Shown here: positions 24,728 through 32,339 of the stretch, in pieces | How positions within the stretch are numbered: position 1 is the stretch's first letter | Layout: every line of letters starts with the position of its first letter | NCBI GenBank assembly: GCA_964611895.1 | Contig: CAZTDN010000004.1 | Coordinates: 62,001 to 126,000 of the forward strand | Length of the DNA: 64,000 bases | Source: JAIEOG01 sp964611895 | Lineage (GTDB): Bacteria > Bdellovibrionota > FAC87 > UBA2466 | Reading direction: 5' to 3' | The notes under the pieces: model-generated | What the model was told of the DNA's origin: nothing | Seen by the model: only the letters and a program-made list of their open reading frames with translations | The model's database searches: none | Program-made: the position numbers and the translations under genes

Positions 24728-26245
24728 CTACATAGGCAAAATACCCGGGGGCCGTAAGGGGCTTTTTTCGCGAGCGTAATACGCAAAACGCCGACTCAAC
24801 TCTTCCCGAACCTGGCTACCGTCAATCACCGCATCCACAATGAGCTCCCCTGCGAGCCGCAAAAGATCGATATCTTTTTCGTACTCCGCGGTCTTTTGCG
24901 CCACAAACGCCTTGCGTTCGGCTTCGGGGAGCTCTTGAATCTTGTTGTAGTAAACCGCGTTCACGGCGGGCTCAGGCCCCATGACTGCGACTTGGGCTGT
25001 AGGCAGCGCCAGCACACAATCTGTCCCGAAAGCCGGGCCGGACATAGCGTACAAACCGGCGCCAAAGGCCTTGCGGACAAGCAGAGAAATCTTTGGAACT
25101 CGGGCCGTGGACAAAGCGTAAATCAGTTTAGCTCCGGCTCGAATCATGCCTTCTCTTTCGGTTTTGCTGCCGATCATAAACCCCGGAACATCAGCCACGA
25201 AAAGCAAAGGCACTCGAAAAGCGCTGCACAGCTGAATGAAGCGAGCCGCTTTGTCCGAAGACTCCACGAAGAGGACCCCACCCTTCACCATGGGCTGGTT
25301 GGCGATGATGCCCACAGATTTCCCGTCAATACGGCCAAAACCGGTGACGACTTCTTTGGCGTAGAGTTCCTTTAATTCGAAAAAGCTCCCCTCATCCAAA
25401 AAGGTATCTAAGCAATCTTTTATATTGTAGGCGCGGGTGGGAGAAGCCGGCACCAAAGTAGCCAAATCTGATGCTGGGCGTTTTGGTTTTTTAGGGGATA
25501 CAGCAGGGGGCGTCTGAGATTCGTCTTGGGGCAGGTAACCCAAATAGATCTTCGCTTTTTCTATCGCTTCTTTTTCGTCTTTGACGAGAAAGTCACCACA
25601 CCCGCTGACTGAGCAGTGCATTTGCGCACCACCCATGTCTTCTAGACTGACCTTTTCCCCGATCACCGCTTCCGCCATGCGCGGAGAGCCGAGGTACATA
25701 CTCGCGTTTCCTTGTACCATGAACAAAACGTCACAAAAGGCAGGGATATAAGCGCCGCCCGCTGCGGAGGGGCCGAATAGAAGGCAGATTTGAGGGATCG
25801 TCCCGGACAAGCGGGCCTGATTATAGAAAATCCGGCCGGCACCCCGTCGTCCCGGAAACATTTCAATTTGATCGGTAATGCGCGCCCCGGCACTGTCCAC
25901 CAGATAAAAAAGCGGAACCCTTAATTGCTCGGCTGTCTCCTGAATGCGCAGAATTTTTTCGACGGTGCGAGCCCCCCAGGAGCCTGCCTTTATCGTCGTA
26001 TCGTTTGCCATAATGGCGACTGCACGCCCTCCCACACGGCCCAATCCTGTCACCACCCCATCGGCCGCGAGCTCTTCGCTCAGGCAGTTTGCAAACAAGC
26101 CATCTTCGACAAAACTCCCCGCATCGCATAGGAGCGCAATCCGCTCACGCACGAACAGTTTGCCTGCCTCAGGGAGTTTATCGTGATATTTCTGAGGTCC
26201 ACCCTGGCGAAGCTTTTTCTGCCATTGAAGAATATCTGCGCTCAT
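24728..26245 (-). CDS. Acyl-CoA carboxylase carboxyltransferase (beta) subunit
   Basis: A 505-aa carboxyltransferase with the acyl-CoA-binding and carboxybiotin glycine motifs: SAGARI, GPSAAGGAYIPAF and the C-terminal GGVLFVESSDKAARFIQLCS followed by LLFVADVPGFMIG. It moves the carboxyl group from carboxybiotin to an acyl-CoA. With an HMG-CoA lyase and hydratase in the same operon, 3-methylcrotonyl-CoA is the likely substrate (YngE/LiuB type), though propionyl- or geranyl-CoA enzymes look similar. The biotin carboxylase subunit is not in the window. It starts 4 bases after the hydratase. Confidence 0.88.
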   Translation of the reverse strand: MSADILQWQKKLRQGGPQKYHDKLPEAGKLFVRERIALLCDAGSFVEDGLFANCLSEELAADGVVTGLGRVGGRAVAIMANDTTIKAGSWGARTVEKILRIQETAEQLRVPLFYLVDSAGARITDQIEMFPGRRGAGRIFYNQARLSGTIPQICLLFGPSAAGGAYIPAFCDVLFMVQGNASMYLGSPRMAEAVIGEKVSLEDMGGAQMHCSVSGCGDFLVKDEKEAIEKAKIYLGYLPQDESQTPPAVSPKKPKRPASDLATLVPASPTRAYNIKDCLDTFLDEGSFFELKELYAKEVVTGFGRIDGKSVGIIANQPMVKGGVLFVESSDKAARFIQLCSAFRVPLLFVADVPGFMIGSKTEREGMIRAGAKLIYALSTARVPKISLLVRKAFGAGLYAMSGPAFGTDCVLALPTAQVAVMGPEPAVNAVYYNKIQELPEAERKAFVAQKTAEYEKDIDLLRLAGELIVDAVIDGSQVREELSRRFAYYAREKSPLRPPGILPM

Positions 26246-26249
26246 TTGC

Positions 26250-27035
26250 TCACTCCCCTGTGTAGTGTGGCTTGCGTTTTTCTAGAAAAGCTTTCATCCC
26301 TTCAATCCGATCCTTGGAGGGGATGAGCGGGCGATAGCATTCCACTTCAAATGCCAGAGCCTTATTCAGGGATAATTCCATTCCCTGGCGAATGGCGAAC
26401 TTGGCCTGCCGCAAAGCAAGCGGGCCTGCGTCCATCATTTTCAAAGCCCATTGTTTTGCGTGAGAGACAGCATAGCCCGGAGCTACTAGTGCCTGGATCA
26501 AGCCATACCCCAGAGCTTCTTGGGCTGAAATTCGCCGTGCAGTAAAAACCATTTCCATGGCGCGTGCGGGGCCGACAATGCGAGCAAGCCTTTGAGTCCC
26601 CCCATTGCCGGGGATAATGGCCAAGTCCACCTCAGGGAGCCCCAATACTGCATTGTCTGAAGCGACACGAAGATCCGCAGTCAGAGCTAGTTCCAGCCCG
26701 CCACCCAGCGCAGCCCCGCCAATCGCGGCAATTACCGGAATGGGTAGCCGTTCGATTCGCTGGTAGAGCGTGTGCACGAAATCAAAACGTGCGAGGATGT
26801 TTTTTTCGTTCATGCCTTGGCGTTCTTTGAGGTCAGCCCCCACACAAAACGCTTTTTCGCCAGCGCCTGTGATAACCAAAGCCCTAGCAGTTTTATCGGT
26901 TTCTACGACGTCGATGAGGGACTTGAGATCATCAAATATTTCTTTGTTGAGTGCATTGAGCTTATCCGGCCGATTCAGCGTAGCAAGGATGATCGCTCCC
27001 TCACGCTTGATTACAATGGACGTACTCGAACCCAT
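26250..27035 (-). CDS. Enoyl-CoA hydratase, probably methylglutaconyl-CoA hydratase
   Basis: A 261-aa crotonase-fold enzyme. The oxyanion-hole segments FCVGADLKER and AAIGGAALGGGLELALTADLR are present, and LPEVDLAIIPGNGGTQRL carries the catalytic glutamate region typical of hydratases. The ATG at 27035 lies one base after the lyase stop; a longer upstream frame exists but falls inside the lyase gene. Operon context points to hydration of 3-methylglutaconyl-CoA in leucine breakdown. Confidence 0.9.
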   Translation of the reverse strand: MGSSTSIVIKREGAIILATLNRPDKLNALNKEIFDDLKSLIDVVETDKTARALVITGAGEKAFCVGADLKERQGMNEKNILARFDFVHTLYQRIERLPIPVIAAIGGAALGGGLELALTADLRVASDNAVLGLPEVDLAIIPGNGGTQRLARIVGPARAMEMVFTARRISAQEALGYGLIQALVAPGYAVSHAKQWALKMMDAGPLALRQAKFAIRQGMELSLNKALAFEVECYRPLIPSKDRIEGMKAFLEKRKPHYTGE

Positions 27036-27036
27036 A

Positions 27037-27945
27037 TTACACCCCGAAAAGAGATCCCCCCTTTGCCCAGATCTCACTCAACCTACCCTGAGGAATAAGA
27101 CCGAGCTCTTGGGAGAGCGTTTGAACGGCTTGCTTAAGCGGAGCTTCCTGAAACCGCGTGATGCCCTGCCGAAAAAAACTATAAATCAGGTCCTCGCTCG
27201 CAACATTTCCCGACGCGCCTTTTGCGTAAGGGCAACCACCCACTCCCCCAGTCGCACCATCAAACCGTCGAACACCGCTCTGCCACCCTGCTTGGGCCGC
27301 AGCCACCGCCAATCCGTAAGTATTGTGCAGGTGAAGCGCGGTACGTTCGAGCGGGTAGAGCGGCGCCGTGTGACTCAGAACGGCGCGAACCTGATCCGGG
27401 GTCGCAACACCGATGGTGTCCCCCAGAGCGACTTCGTCGGGGGAGGCGTTGGCAACTTCACGAACGACTTTCGACACCGTGTCTAGCGCGATCTCTCCCG
27501 CGTAAGGACATCCAAAAACAGTGGAGACGTAAACCCGTACTTTGCGACCGAGGTGTTTGGCTTTGTTTATAACCAGGCGAACTTGTTCCAAGCTCTCTTC
27601 CACGGACGCGTTGACGTTTTTTCGATTGAAGGCCTCGCTGCACGATACAAAGCAGGCGGTCCAATCAATGGGAAAGCGTGCTAGGCGTTCAAAGCCTTTT
27701 TCATTAGGGACAAAAGCCATGAGCTCAGGAAGATCCGACTTTTTCCCCAATGCCTCACAAAATTTTTCGGCATCGGCGAACTGAGGCACTTTAGCAGGGT
27801 TCACAAAACTGGTGACTTCAATACGATTAAAACCACACTGAACGAGCCGTTCAAAAAGAGCGAGTTTCTGATCCAGCGTGAGAATTTTTTTTTCGATTTG
27901 CAACCCGTCGCGCAGGGTCACATCGGTGAAATGCAGTCCGCTCAT
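27037..27945 (-). CDS. Hydroxymethylglutaryl-CoA lyase
   Basis: A 302-aa HMGL-type TIM barrel. DVTLRDGLQIEK near the N-terminus holds the metal-binding aspartate and catalytic arginine. HLHNTYG provides the metal-binding histidines, and GGVGGCPYAKGASGNVASED is the family signature with its active-site cysteine. It cleaves HMG-CoA to acetoacetate and acetyl-CoA, the last step of leucine degradation. It follows the biotin carrier gene by 3 bases and precedes the hydratase by 1, in the same order as the Bacillus yngHB-yngG-yngF-yngE genes. Confidence 0.95.
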   Translation of the reverse strand: MSGLHFTDVTLRDGLQIEKKILTLDQKLALFERLVQCGFNRIEVTSFVNPAKVPQFADAEKFCEALGKKSDLPELMAFVPNEKGFERLARFPIDWTACFVSCSEAFNRKNVNASVEESLEQVRLVINKAKHLGRKVRVYVSTVFGCPYAGEIALDTVSKVVREVANASPDEVALGDTIGVATPDQVRAVLSHTAPLYPLERTALHLHNTYGLAVAAAQAGWQSGVRRFDGATGGVGGCPYAKGASGNVASEDLIYSFFRQGITRFQEAPLKQAVQTLSQELGLIPQGRLSEIWAKGGSLFGV

Positions 27946-27948
27946 GGG

Positions 27949-28161
27949 TTACTTGAGTTCCATGAGGGTATCTCCTTCATTGAGAAAATCCCCCACCCCC
28001 TTGAGAATGGCCTGCACTGTGCCCGCAGTGGCTGCCGTCAGCGGCACTTCCATTTTCATGGACTCGACAACAGCGACTTCCTGCCCAGCACTGACGGAGT
28101 CTCCAACTTTGACTTTGATTTCTAAAATGGTCCCAGCCATTTCGCTTTTGATTTTACCCAC
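27949..28161 (-). CDS. Biotin carboxyl carrier protein, stand-alone
   Basis: A 70-aa single biotinyl domain. The biotinylated lysine sits in VVESMKMEVPL (about residue 36), with the expected strand pattern on each side. It is the length of YngHB-type free carriers rather than an AccB with an N-terminal extension. It should carry carboxybiotin to the carboxyltransferase three genes downstream. The biotin carboxylase that charges it must be encoded elsewhere. It is the first clearly catabolic gene of the operon, 9 bases after the small barrel gene. Confidence 0.93.
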   Translation of the reverse strand: MGKIKSEMAGTILEIKVKVGDSVSAGQEVAVVESMKMEVPLTAATAGTVQAILKGVGDFLNEGDTLMELK

Positions 28162-28170
28162 AACTGCCCC

Positions 28171-28671
28171 TTACAAAGAAAAGCCAAACCGCATCATGAT
28201 ATTCCAAAAGCTGCCCTCATCCACGGCGGGATTGAATAGCCCATGAAAACGAAAGCCTAGCCCCAAACGAATAGCTTCGCTTACTTGCAGGTCTCCGTAC
28301 AAACCGCCCTGAAGCCCGAAACGTGGGCTGCGGTTCGTGCCACTGAACTGGTAAAACCCAGGGCCCCCGCCCAAAAAAACTTCGATGTCATAGATGTTTC
28401 CCACAAGAACATCGGCGGACAGAGAAGTAGCCCATAGACTGGTGCCTGCCCCCCCACCGTGAGCGCTCAGTTGAGAGCGGACTGTTACGTAAAGCACAGG
28501 ATTCGTGCGAAACCCTACCTCGCCGCCAAATCCTAGCGCATTGGTGTGTGCTGCGGCCGCACCCGAAGTTAAAAACACCTGTCCAAACTCCGCTCCCACA
28601 TAAACGGACTCTAATGGATAGGCTAAACCAGGCAGCAATAGCGCCAACGCCAGAGCAAGTTTGTTCTTCAT
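28171..28671 (-). CDS. Small predicted outer-membrane barrel protein
   Basis: A 166-aa protein with a signal peptide (about 1-18, LPGLAYP) and a glycine- and aromatic-rich mature part that ends IMMRFGFSL, a C-terminal phenylalanine strand typical of outer-membrane barrels. Strands such as VYVGAEFGQVFL and RLGLGFRFHGLF suggest about eight strands. It is divergent from the first flagellin and lies 9 bases upstream of the biotin carrier gene, so it may head that transcript. No specific family is recognised. Confidence 0.65.
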   Translation of the reverse strand: MKNKLALALALLLPGLAYPLESVYVGAEFGQVFLTSGAAAAHTNALGFGGEVGFRTNPVLYVTVRSQLSAHGGGAGTSLWATSLSADVLVGNIYDIEVFLGGGPGFYQFSGTNRSPRFGLQGGLYGDLQVSEAIRLGLGFRFHGLFNPAVDEGSFWNIMMRFGFSL

Positions 28672-28807
28672 GTGAAAACTTTACGCGTGCATAGGAATGG
28701 TTGGCAAGAAAAGGCACCTTTTTTGATGATTTAGTGTCTTTTTTGACCTGGAAACCTGGCTGATCTCAAACACTTCTAAAAAAAGAATGCACCGCAGCAT
28801 TTTTTCT

Positions 28808-28835
28808 TAAAGTTTAAGTCGCTGTGCGTCGAAAT
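28808..28835 (+). promoter_or_regulatory. Putative flagellar sigma-28 promoter of flagellin 1
   Basis: TAAAGTTT, an exact match to the sigma-28 -35 element, is followed after 12 bases by GTCGAAAT, which matches GCCGATAA at five of eight positions. It would give a leader of roughly 110 bases. The rest of the 280-base gap between the divergent barrel gene and the flagellin contains a 6-bp hairpin (28891-28911) and the AGGGGG ribosome site. Confidence 0.5.
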
Positions 28836-28890
28836 GCACTGTGTCAGGGTAGTGCTGCGTAGCGTTATAGCCGCGTAGTACCTCCCTGGT

Positions 28891-28911
28891 ATCCGGTTTA
28901 GTACGCCGGAT
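28891..28911 (+). promoter_or_regulatory. Leader hairpin of flagellin 1
   Basis: ATCCGG and CCGGAT pair perfectly around a 9-base loop, 41 bases before the flagellin ATG and downstream of the putative sigma-28 promoter. It does not cover the AGGGGG Shine-Dalgarno at 28941-28946. Confidence 0.3.
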
Positions 28912-28951
28912 TCCCTGAATTTTTCGGGGACTCAACAATTAGGGGGAAACC

Positions 28952-29788
28952 ATGTCTTTCACAATTCAGACAAATGCGCTCGCGAATACCGCGATGCGTA
29001 ATTTGAATAATACGGAAGAACGCATGGCGAACGTCGTGAATAAACTCGCGACGGGTAGCCGTATCGTTCGCGCTGCTGATGACCCAGCGGGTTTGGCCAT
29101 CTCAGATCAAATGAACTCCACGATCCGCTCGATGAACCAAGCCCAACGAAACGCACAAGATGCTGTTTCGCTGGTCCAGGTTTTTGAAGGCGGAACGACG
29201 GAAATCAGCAACATGCTCATGCGCATCCGCGAGCTGTCGATCCAAGCGTCTTCGGACACTGTGGGTGAACGCGAGCGTGCGATGTTGAACTTAGAAGTAA
29301 AAGAGCTCAAGAGTGAAATTACCCGAGTAGCTCGCACCACGACCTATATGGACCGTGAGTTGCTCGCCGGTGATGAAGTAAAACTCGAGTTCCAAGTCGG
29401 TGTGAACAACGACGCAAGCCGAGACCGCATTATGTTCGATCCTGGCAACACGGATCTGACTGCAGGCGGCCTTGGATTGGAAGGAATCGATATCTCTGAA
29501 ACCGATGGCGCACGCGAAGGTTTGCAGAGTTTGGACAACGCAATCGTGATGGTGAACGAATTGCGCGCCAAAATCGGTTCCACTCAGAACCGTTTACAAA
29601 CCACGATCAACACACAAGGGATCTACGTAGAGAACTTGTCGAACGCGAAGTCTCGTATCCGTGACGCAGACATGGCGATGGAAACAACGAACCTGACTCG
29701 AGAGCAGATCTTGCGTCAAGCCGGTGTGGCCGTACTCCAAGCTGCAAACGAGAACCCGAAGCTCGCGCTTCAGTTGCTCAGAATGTAA
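28952..29788 (+). CDS. fliC: Flagellin 1
   Basis: A 278-aa short flagellin consisting almost entirely of the conserved D0/D1 ends. N-terminal TNALANTAMRNLNN and LATGSRIVRAADDPAGLAIS, and C-terminal ILRQAGVAVLQAANENPKLA followed by LQLL, are diagnostic. The central surface domain is only about 60 residues. It is exported by the flagellar type III system and polymerises into the filament. It is nearly identical in its ends to flagellin 2. The ATG has AGGGGG 5 bases upstream. A G+C-rich hairpin follows the gene. Confidence 0.96.
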   Translation: MSFTIQTNALANTAMRNLNNTEERMANVVNKLATGSRIVRAADDPAGLAISDQMNSTIRSMNQAQRNAQDAVSLVQVFEGGTTEISNMLMRIRELSIQASSDTVGERERAMLNLEVKELKSEITRVARTTTYMDRELLAGDEVKLEFQVGVNNDASRDRIMFDPGNTDLTAGGLGLEGIDISETDGAREGLQSLDNAIVMVNELRAKIGSTQNRLQTTINTQGIYVENLSNAKSRIRDADMAMETTNLTREQILRQAGVAVLQAANENPKLALQLLRM

Positions 29789-29854
29789 CTAGTTGAGTCC
29801 TTAACTGCCCACTGCTTACTCCCAAGGTGGGTAGTTCGAAAAGAGTCGGATTGT

Positions 29855-29883
29855 GCGGGGAGAGGTTTATAGCCTCTCCCCGC
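29855..29883 (+). terminator. Hairpin downstream of flagellin 1
   Basis: GCGGGGAGAGG and CCTCTCCCCGC form a perfect 11-bp stem around a 7-base loop, 66 bases after the flagellin stop. There is no U-tract, so it may stabilise the 3' end or act as a Rho-dependent or bidirectional terminator. The 317-base gap up to flagellin 2 otherwise holds the flagellin 2 leader structures. Confidence 0.5.
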
Positions 29884-30034
29884 CTCCAGGCTCCTAGGCT
29901 CAATTCGATGTGACACGTCCCACTGTCGCGACATTATTGCACCATATTTATGTTGCACTATGTCATGGAAGGGTAGCTAAACCGATGCAAGTCGAAGCTG
30001 CTCTTAGGCCAAGTTCGGCCGACGGTAAAGCCTT

Positions 30035-30064
30035 GGCAGTTTTTCTGTGGTTAGAAAAACTGCC
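30035..30064 (+). promoter_or_regulatory. Perfect 12-bp inverted repeat in the flagellin 2 leader
   Basis: GGCAGTTTTTCT and AGAAAAACTGCC pair perfectly around GTGGTT, ending 41 bases before the flagellin 2 start. It contains no trailing T-run, so it could be a leader hairpin, an attenuator arm or an operator. It is separate from the hairpin that involves the start codon. Confidence 0.5.
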
Positions 30065-30076
30065 GCAAAAAGAAGG

Positions 30077-30108
30077 CATTGCCGTGCCAGAAGTCAGGAG
30101 GGGCAATG
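30077..30108 (+). promoter_or_regulatory. Hairpin that pairs the flagellin 2 start codon
   Basis: CATTGCC (30077-30083) is the exact complement of GGCAATG (30102-30108), whose last three bases are the start codon. The 18-base loop holds the AGGAGG Shine-Dalgarno (30096-30101). Folding would place the start codon in a 7-bp stem. Confidence 0.45.
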
Positions 30109-30942
30109 TCATTCACTATTCAAACCAATGCGTTGGCCAATACGGTCATACGCAACTTGGACAATATCGAAGGGCGCGTCGCTACTTCGGTTTCCAAACT
30201 AGCAACCGGTAGTCGCATCGTCCGCGCTGCGGATGACCCAGCCGGGCTCGCCATTTCCGACCAAATGAGCGCCACTATTCGCTCAATGAATCAGGCACAA
30301 CGAAATGCGCAGGATGCTATCTCGCTCGTGCAAGTAGCTGAAGGCGGCACGGCTGAAATCAGCAATATGTTAATTCGCATCCGCGAACTCTCCATTCAGG
30401 CTTCATCTGATACGGTTGGCGATCGCGAACGCGAGATGCTCAACCTTGAGGTGCAGGAGCTCAAAAGCGAAATCACCCGTGTGGCGCGAACGACCACTTA
30501 CATGGGACGAGAGCTTTTGGCAGGAGATGCCGTCCACTTGGAATTCCAGGTCGGTGTGAACAATAATCCGGACCGAGACCGGATCGTATTCGATCCAGGA
30601 AACACAGACTTAACCTCGTCTGGACTCGGTGTGGAAAGCATCGATATTACCGATGTCGACTCTGCACGAAGCGGATTAAGCGGTGTAGACGAAGCGATTG
30701 GCAAAGTGAACGAGTTGCGCGCCAAAATCGGTTCAACCCAGAACCGCTTGCAAACGACAGTGAACACTCAAGGGATCTTCGCCGAAAACCTTGAAAACGC
30801 GAAGTCACGTATTCGCGATGCGGACATGGCCCGCGAAACCACAGCCCTGACCCGAGAGACAATCTTGCGCCAGGCTGGTGTCTCCGTACTCCAAGCCGCT
30901 AACGAAAACCCAAAACTCGCTCTGCAATTGTTACGAGGATAA
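30106..30942 (+). CDS. fliC: Flagellin 2
   Basis: A 278-aa flagellin with the same conserved ends as its neighbours (TNALANTVIRNLDN at the N-terminus, ILRQAGVSVLQAANENPKLA then LQLL at the C-terminus). It is closest to flagellin 1; differences cluster in the centre (about residues 150-215). I use the ATG at 30106 because it has AGGAGG 4 bases upstream and gives the family N-terminus MSFTIQTN. An upstream in-frame start would add nine non-conserved residues. The start codon lies in a predicted stem. A very long terminator hairpin follows the gene. Confidence 0.96.
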   Translation: MSFTIQTNALANTVIRNLDNIEGRVATSVSKLATGSRIVRAADDPAGLAISDQMSATIRSMNQAQRNAQDAISLVQVAEGGTAEISNMLIRIRELSIQASSDTVGDREREMLNLEVQELKSEITRVARTTTYMGRELLAGDAVHLEFQVGVNNNPDRDRIVFDPGNTDLTSSGLGVESIDITDVDSARSGLSGVDEAIGKVNELRAKIGSTQNRLQTTVNTQGIFAENLENAKSRIRDADMARETTALTRETILRQAGVSVLQAANENPKLALQLLRG

Positions 30943-30994
30943 TTGCACGCACCCGGAAGTCGCCCTCCCCTCGGGCGGCTACGCACCACTCAAT

Positions 30995-31067
30995 GTACGC
31001 GGTTATCAGGTACGCGGTTACTTTTTTTCAAAAGTAACCGCGTACCTGATAACCGCGTGCTTTTTTT
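30995..31067 (+). terminator. Very long intrinsic terminator after flagellin 2
   Basis: Two 31-base arms (30995-31025 and 31030-31060) are complementary except for one G-U pair, with a TTTC loop, and a run of seven Ts follows (31061-31067). Each arm contains two copies of an 11-mer, GTACGCGGTTA, at a 15-base period (30995 and 31010 in the left arm). Such length and internal repetition are unusual for a simple terminator. The remaining 360 bases before flagellin 3 hold its promoter and leader. Confidence 0.75.
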
Positions 31068-31190
31068 CAGCCTGCCGCATCAAATGTGCAAAAAACTCCA
31101 AGATGCTTAACGCGCCAAACCAACTCAAATAACTTCAATCAGGTTCTGCGCAATGTCATTTCATGATGCGGGGCGCTGTGTTTTTCTCCG

Positions 31191-31218
31191 TAAAGCCGAC
31201 GCCTTAGGACGACGAGAC
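31191..31218 (+). promoter_or_regulatory. Putative sigma-28-like promoter of flagellin 3
   Basis: TAAAGCCG is followed after 12 bases by GACGAGAC. Each half matches the sigma-28 consensus at five of eight positions, and the 12-base spacing is the same as in the flagellin 1 candidate. It would give a long leader of about 200 bases that includes a GGA-rich stretch (31331-31340) and the hairpin at the ribosome site. Confidence 0.3.
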
Positions 31219-31394
31219 GGATTGTGTCTGGAGCCAGTTCACCTGGATGGTGCGCTGACAACAGACCGACTCACGTCGATTAATATCCGCAAGGTTAGCG
31301 GCGTTTCCCGCGAGGGAAATTGACTCACAAGGAAAGGAGGAACAAGCCAATTAGGTTGTTATTCTTTGCGACGGATTAGGCCGTCACTGGGGAT

Positions 31395-31419
31395 CTTCCT
31401 GAATGGCTATTTCAGGAGG
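31395..31419 (+). promoter_or_regulatory. Hairpin that sequesters the flagellin 3 Shine-Dalgarno
   Basis: CTTCCTGAA (31395-31403) pairs with TTCAGGAGG (31411-31419) over nine positions, one of them U-G, around a 7-base loop. The whole AGGAGG ribosome site (31414-31419) lies in the 3' arm, 8 bases before the ATG at 31428. Opening of this stem would be needed for translation. Confidence 0.55.
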
Positions 31420-31427
31420 TCTCTTCC

Positions 31428-32264
31428 ATGGCTCTCGTGATTAATACCAACGCGCTGGCGATGACAGCTCAGCGTGAATTAGGACTAACCGAAAATAAAA
31501 TCCACAAAACTATCGAACGCTTGGCAACCGGTTCACGGATAGTAAGCGCTTCGGATGACCCGGCTGGACTGGCAATTTCCGACGGAATGCATGCAACCAT
31601 CCGCAGCTTGGCCCAGGCAACGCGTAACGCGCAGGACGCCGTCTCCCTGATTCAGGTGTTTGAAGGTGGGACGCACGAGATCAACAATATGCTCATTCGC
31701 TTGCGCGAGCTGGCAATGCAAGCTTCATCGGACACGGTGGGCGCTCGAGAACGCTCCATGCTCGACAACGAAGTACAGGAGCTCAAGAGCGAGATCACCC
31801 GTGTGGCCCGCACTACAACCTACCTCGACCGAGAATTGCTTGCGGGCGAGCAGATCCGGTTAGAGTTCCAGGTCGGTGTCGGTAACGACTCCACAAAGGA
31901 TCGTATCGTTTTTGACCCCGGCAACACGGACTTGCGTATTGGTTCCATTGGATTGGGGGATATGACTGTGAGTGACAAGCTGGTCGCTCAAGAGTCCTTG
32001 ACCCAGATTGACGACGCGCTCAATTCAATCAACGAAATGCGCGCGCGCATCGGGTCATCCCAAAACCGACTTCAGACAACTATCAACTCGCAAGGAATTT
32101 ACCAAGAAAACTTGATGAATGCCCGGTCTCGTATCAAAGACGCAGACATGGCATTCGAAACAACTGAAATGACGAAGCAATCAATCCTTCGCCAGGCAGG
32201 TCTATCAGTGTTGATGCAAGCGAACCAGAATCCACAGCTTGCTCTGAAACTACTCAACATGTAA
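31428..32264 (+). CDS. fliC: Flagellin 3
   Basis: A 278-aa flagellin with conserved ends (LATGSRIVSASDDPAGLAIS and ILRQAGLSVLMQANQNPQLA). It differs more from flagellins 1 and 2 than they do from each other: the N-terminus reads MALVINTNALAM and the central region is distinct. It may form a different filament segment. The ATG at 31428 has a full AGGAGG ribosome site, which is sequestered in a hairpin. A terminator shared with the converging topA follows. Confidence 0.96.
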   Translation: MALVINTNALAMTAQRELGLTENKIHKTIERLATGSRIVSASDDPAGLAISDGMHATIRSLAQATRNAQDAVSLIQVFEGGTHEINNMLIRLRELAMQASSDTVGARERSMLDNEVQELKSEITRVARTTTYLDRELLAGEQIRLEFQVGVGNDSTKDRIVFDPGNTDLRIGSIGLGDMTVSDKLVAQESLTQIDDALNSINEMRARIGSSQNRLQTTINSQGIYQENLMNARSRIKDADMAFETTEMTKQSILRQAGLSVLMQANQNPQLALKLLNM

Positions 32265-32299
32265 CGACAGTACGTCCCGTAGTAGCCAATGGAAGAAAG

Positions 32300-32329
32300 G
32301 GGGGACGGCTGGAAGCTGTCCCCCGTTTT
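32300..32329 (+). terminator. Intrinsic terminator between flagellin 3 and topA
   Basis: GGGGGACGGC and GCTGTCCCCC form a 10-bp stem (one G-U) around TGGAA, followed by GTTTTC. It sits in the 75-base gap between converging genes and may act in both directions. Confidence 0.75.
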
Positions 32330-32339
32330 CTCAAATACA

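Noticed and set aside
29931..30030. Sigma-28 promoter for flagellin 2
   Set aside because: Candidates such as TAAACCGA or GCCGACGG lack a partner element at the right spacing.
31331..31400. Leader peptide (TTG start, about 7 codons) before flagellin 3
   Set aside because: The spacing between AGGAGG and the TTG is too long and the peptide has no regulatory codon bias. The GGA-rich stretch is better read as a possible protein-binding site.
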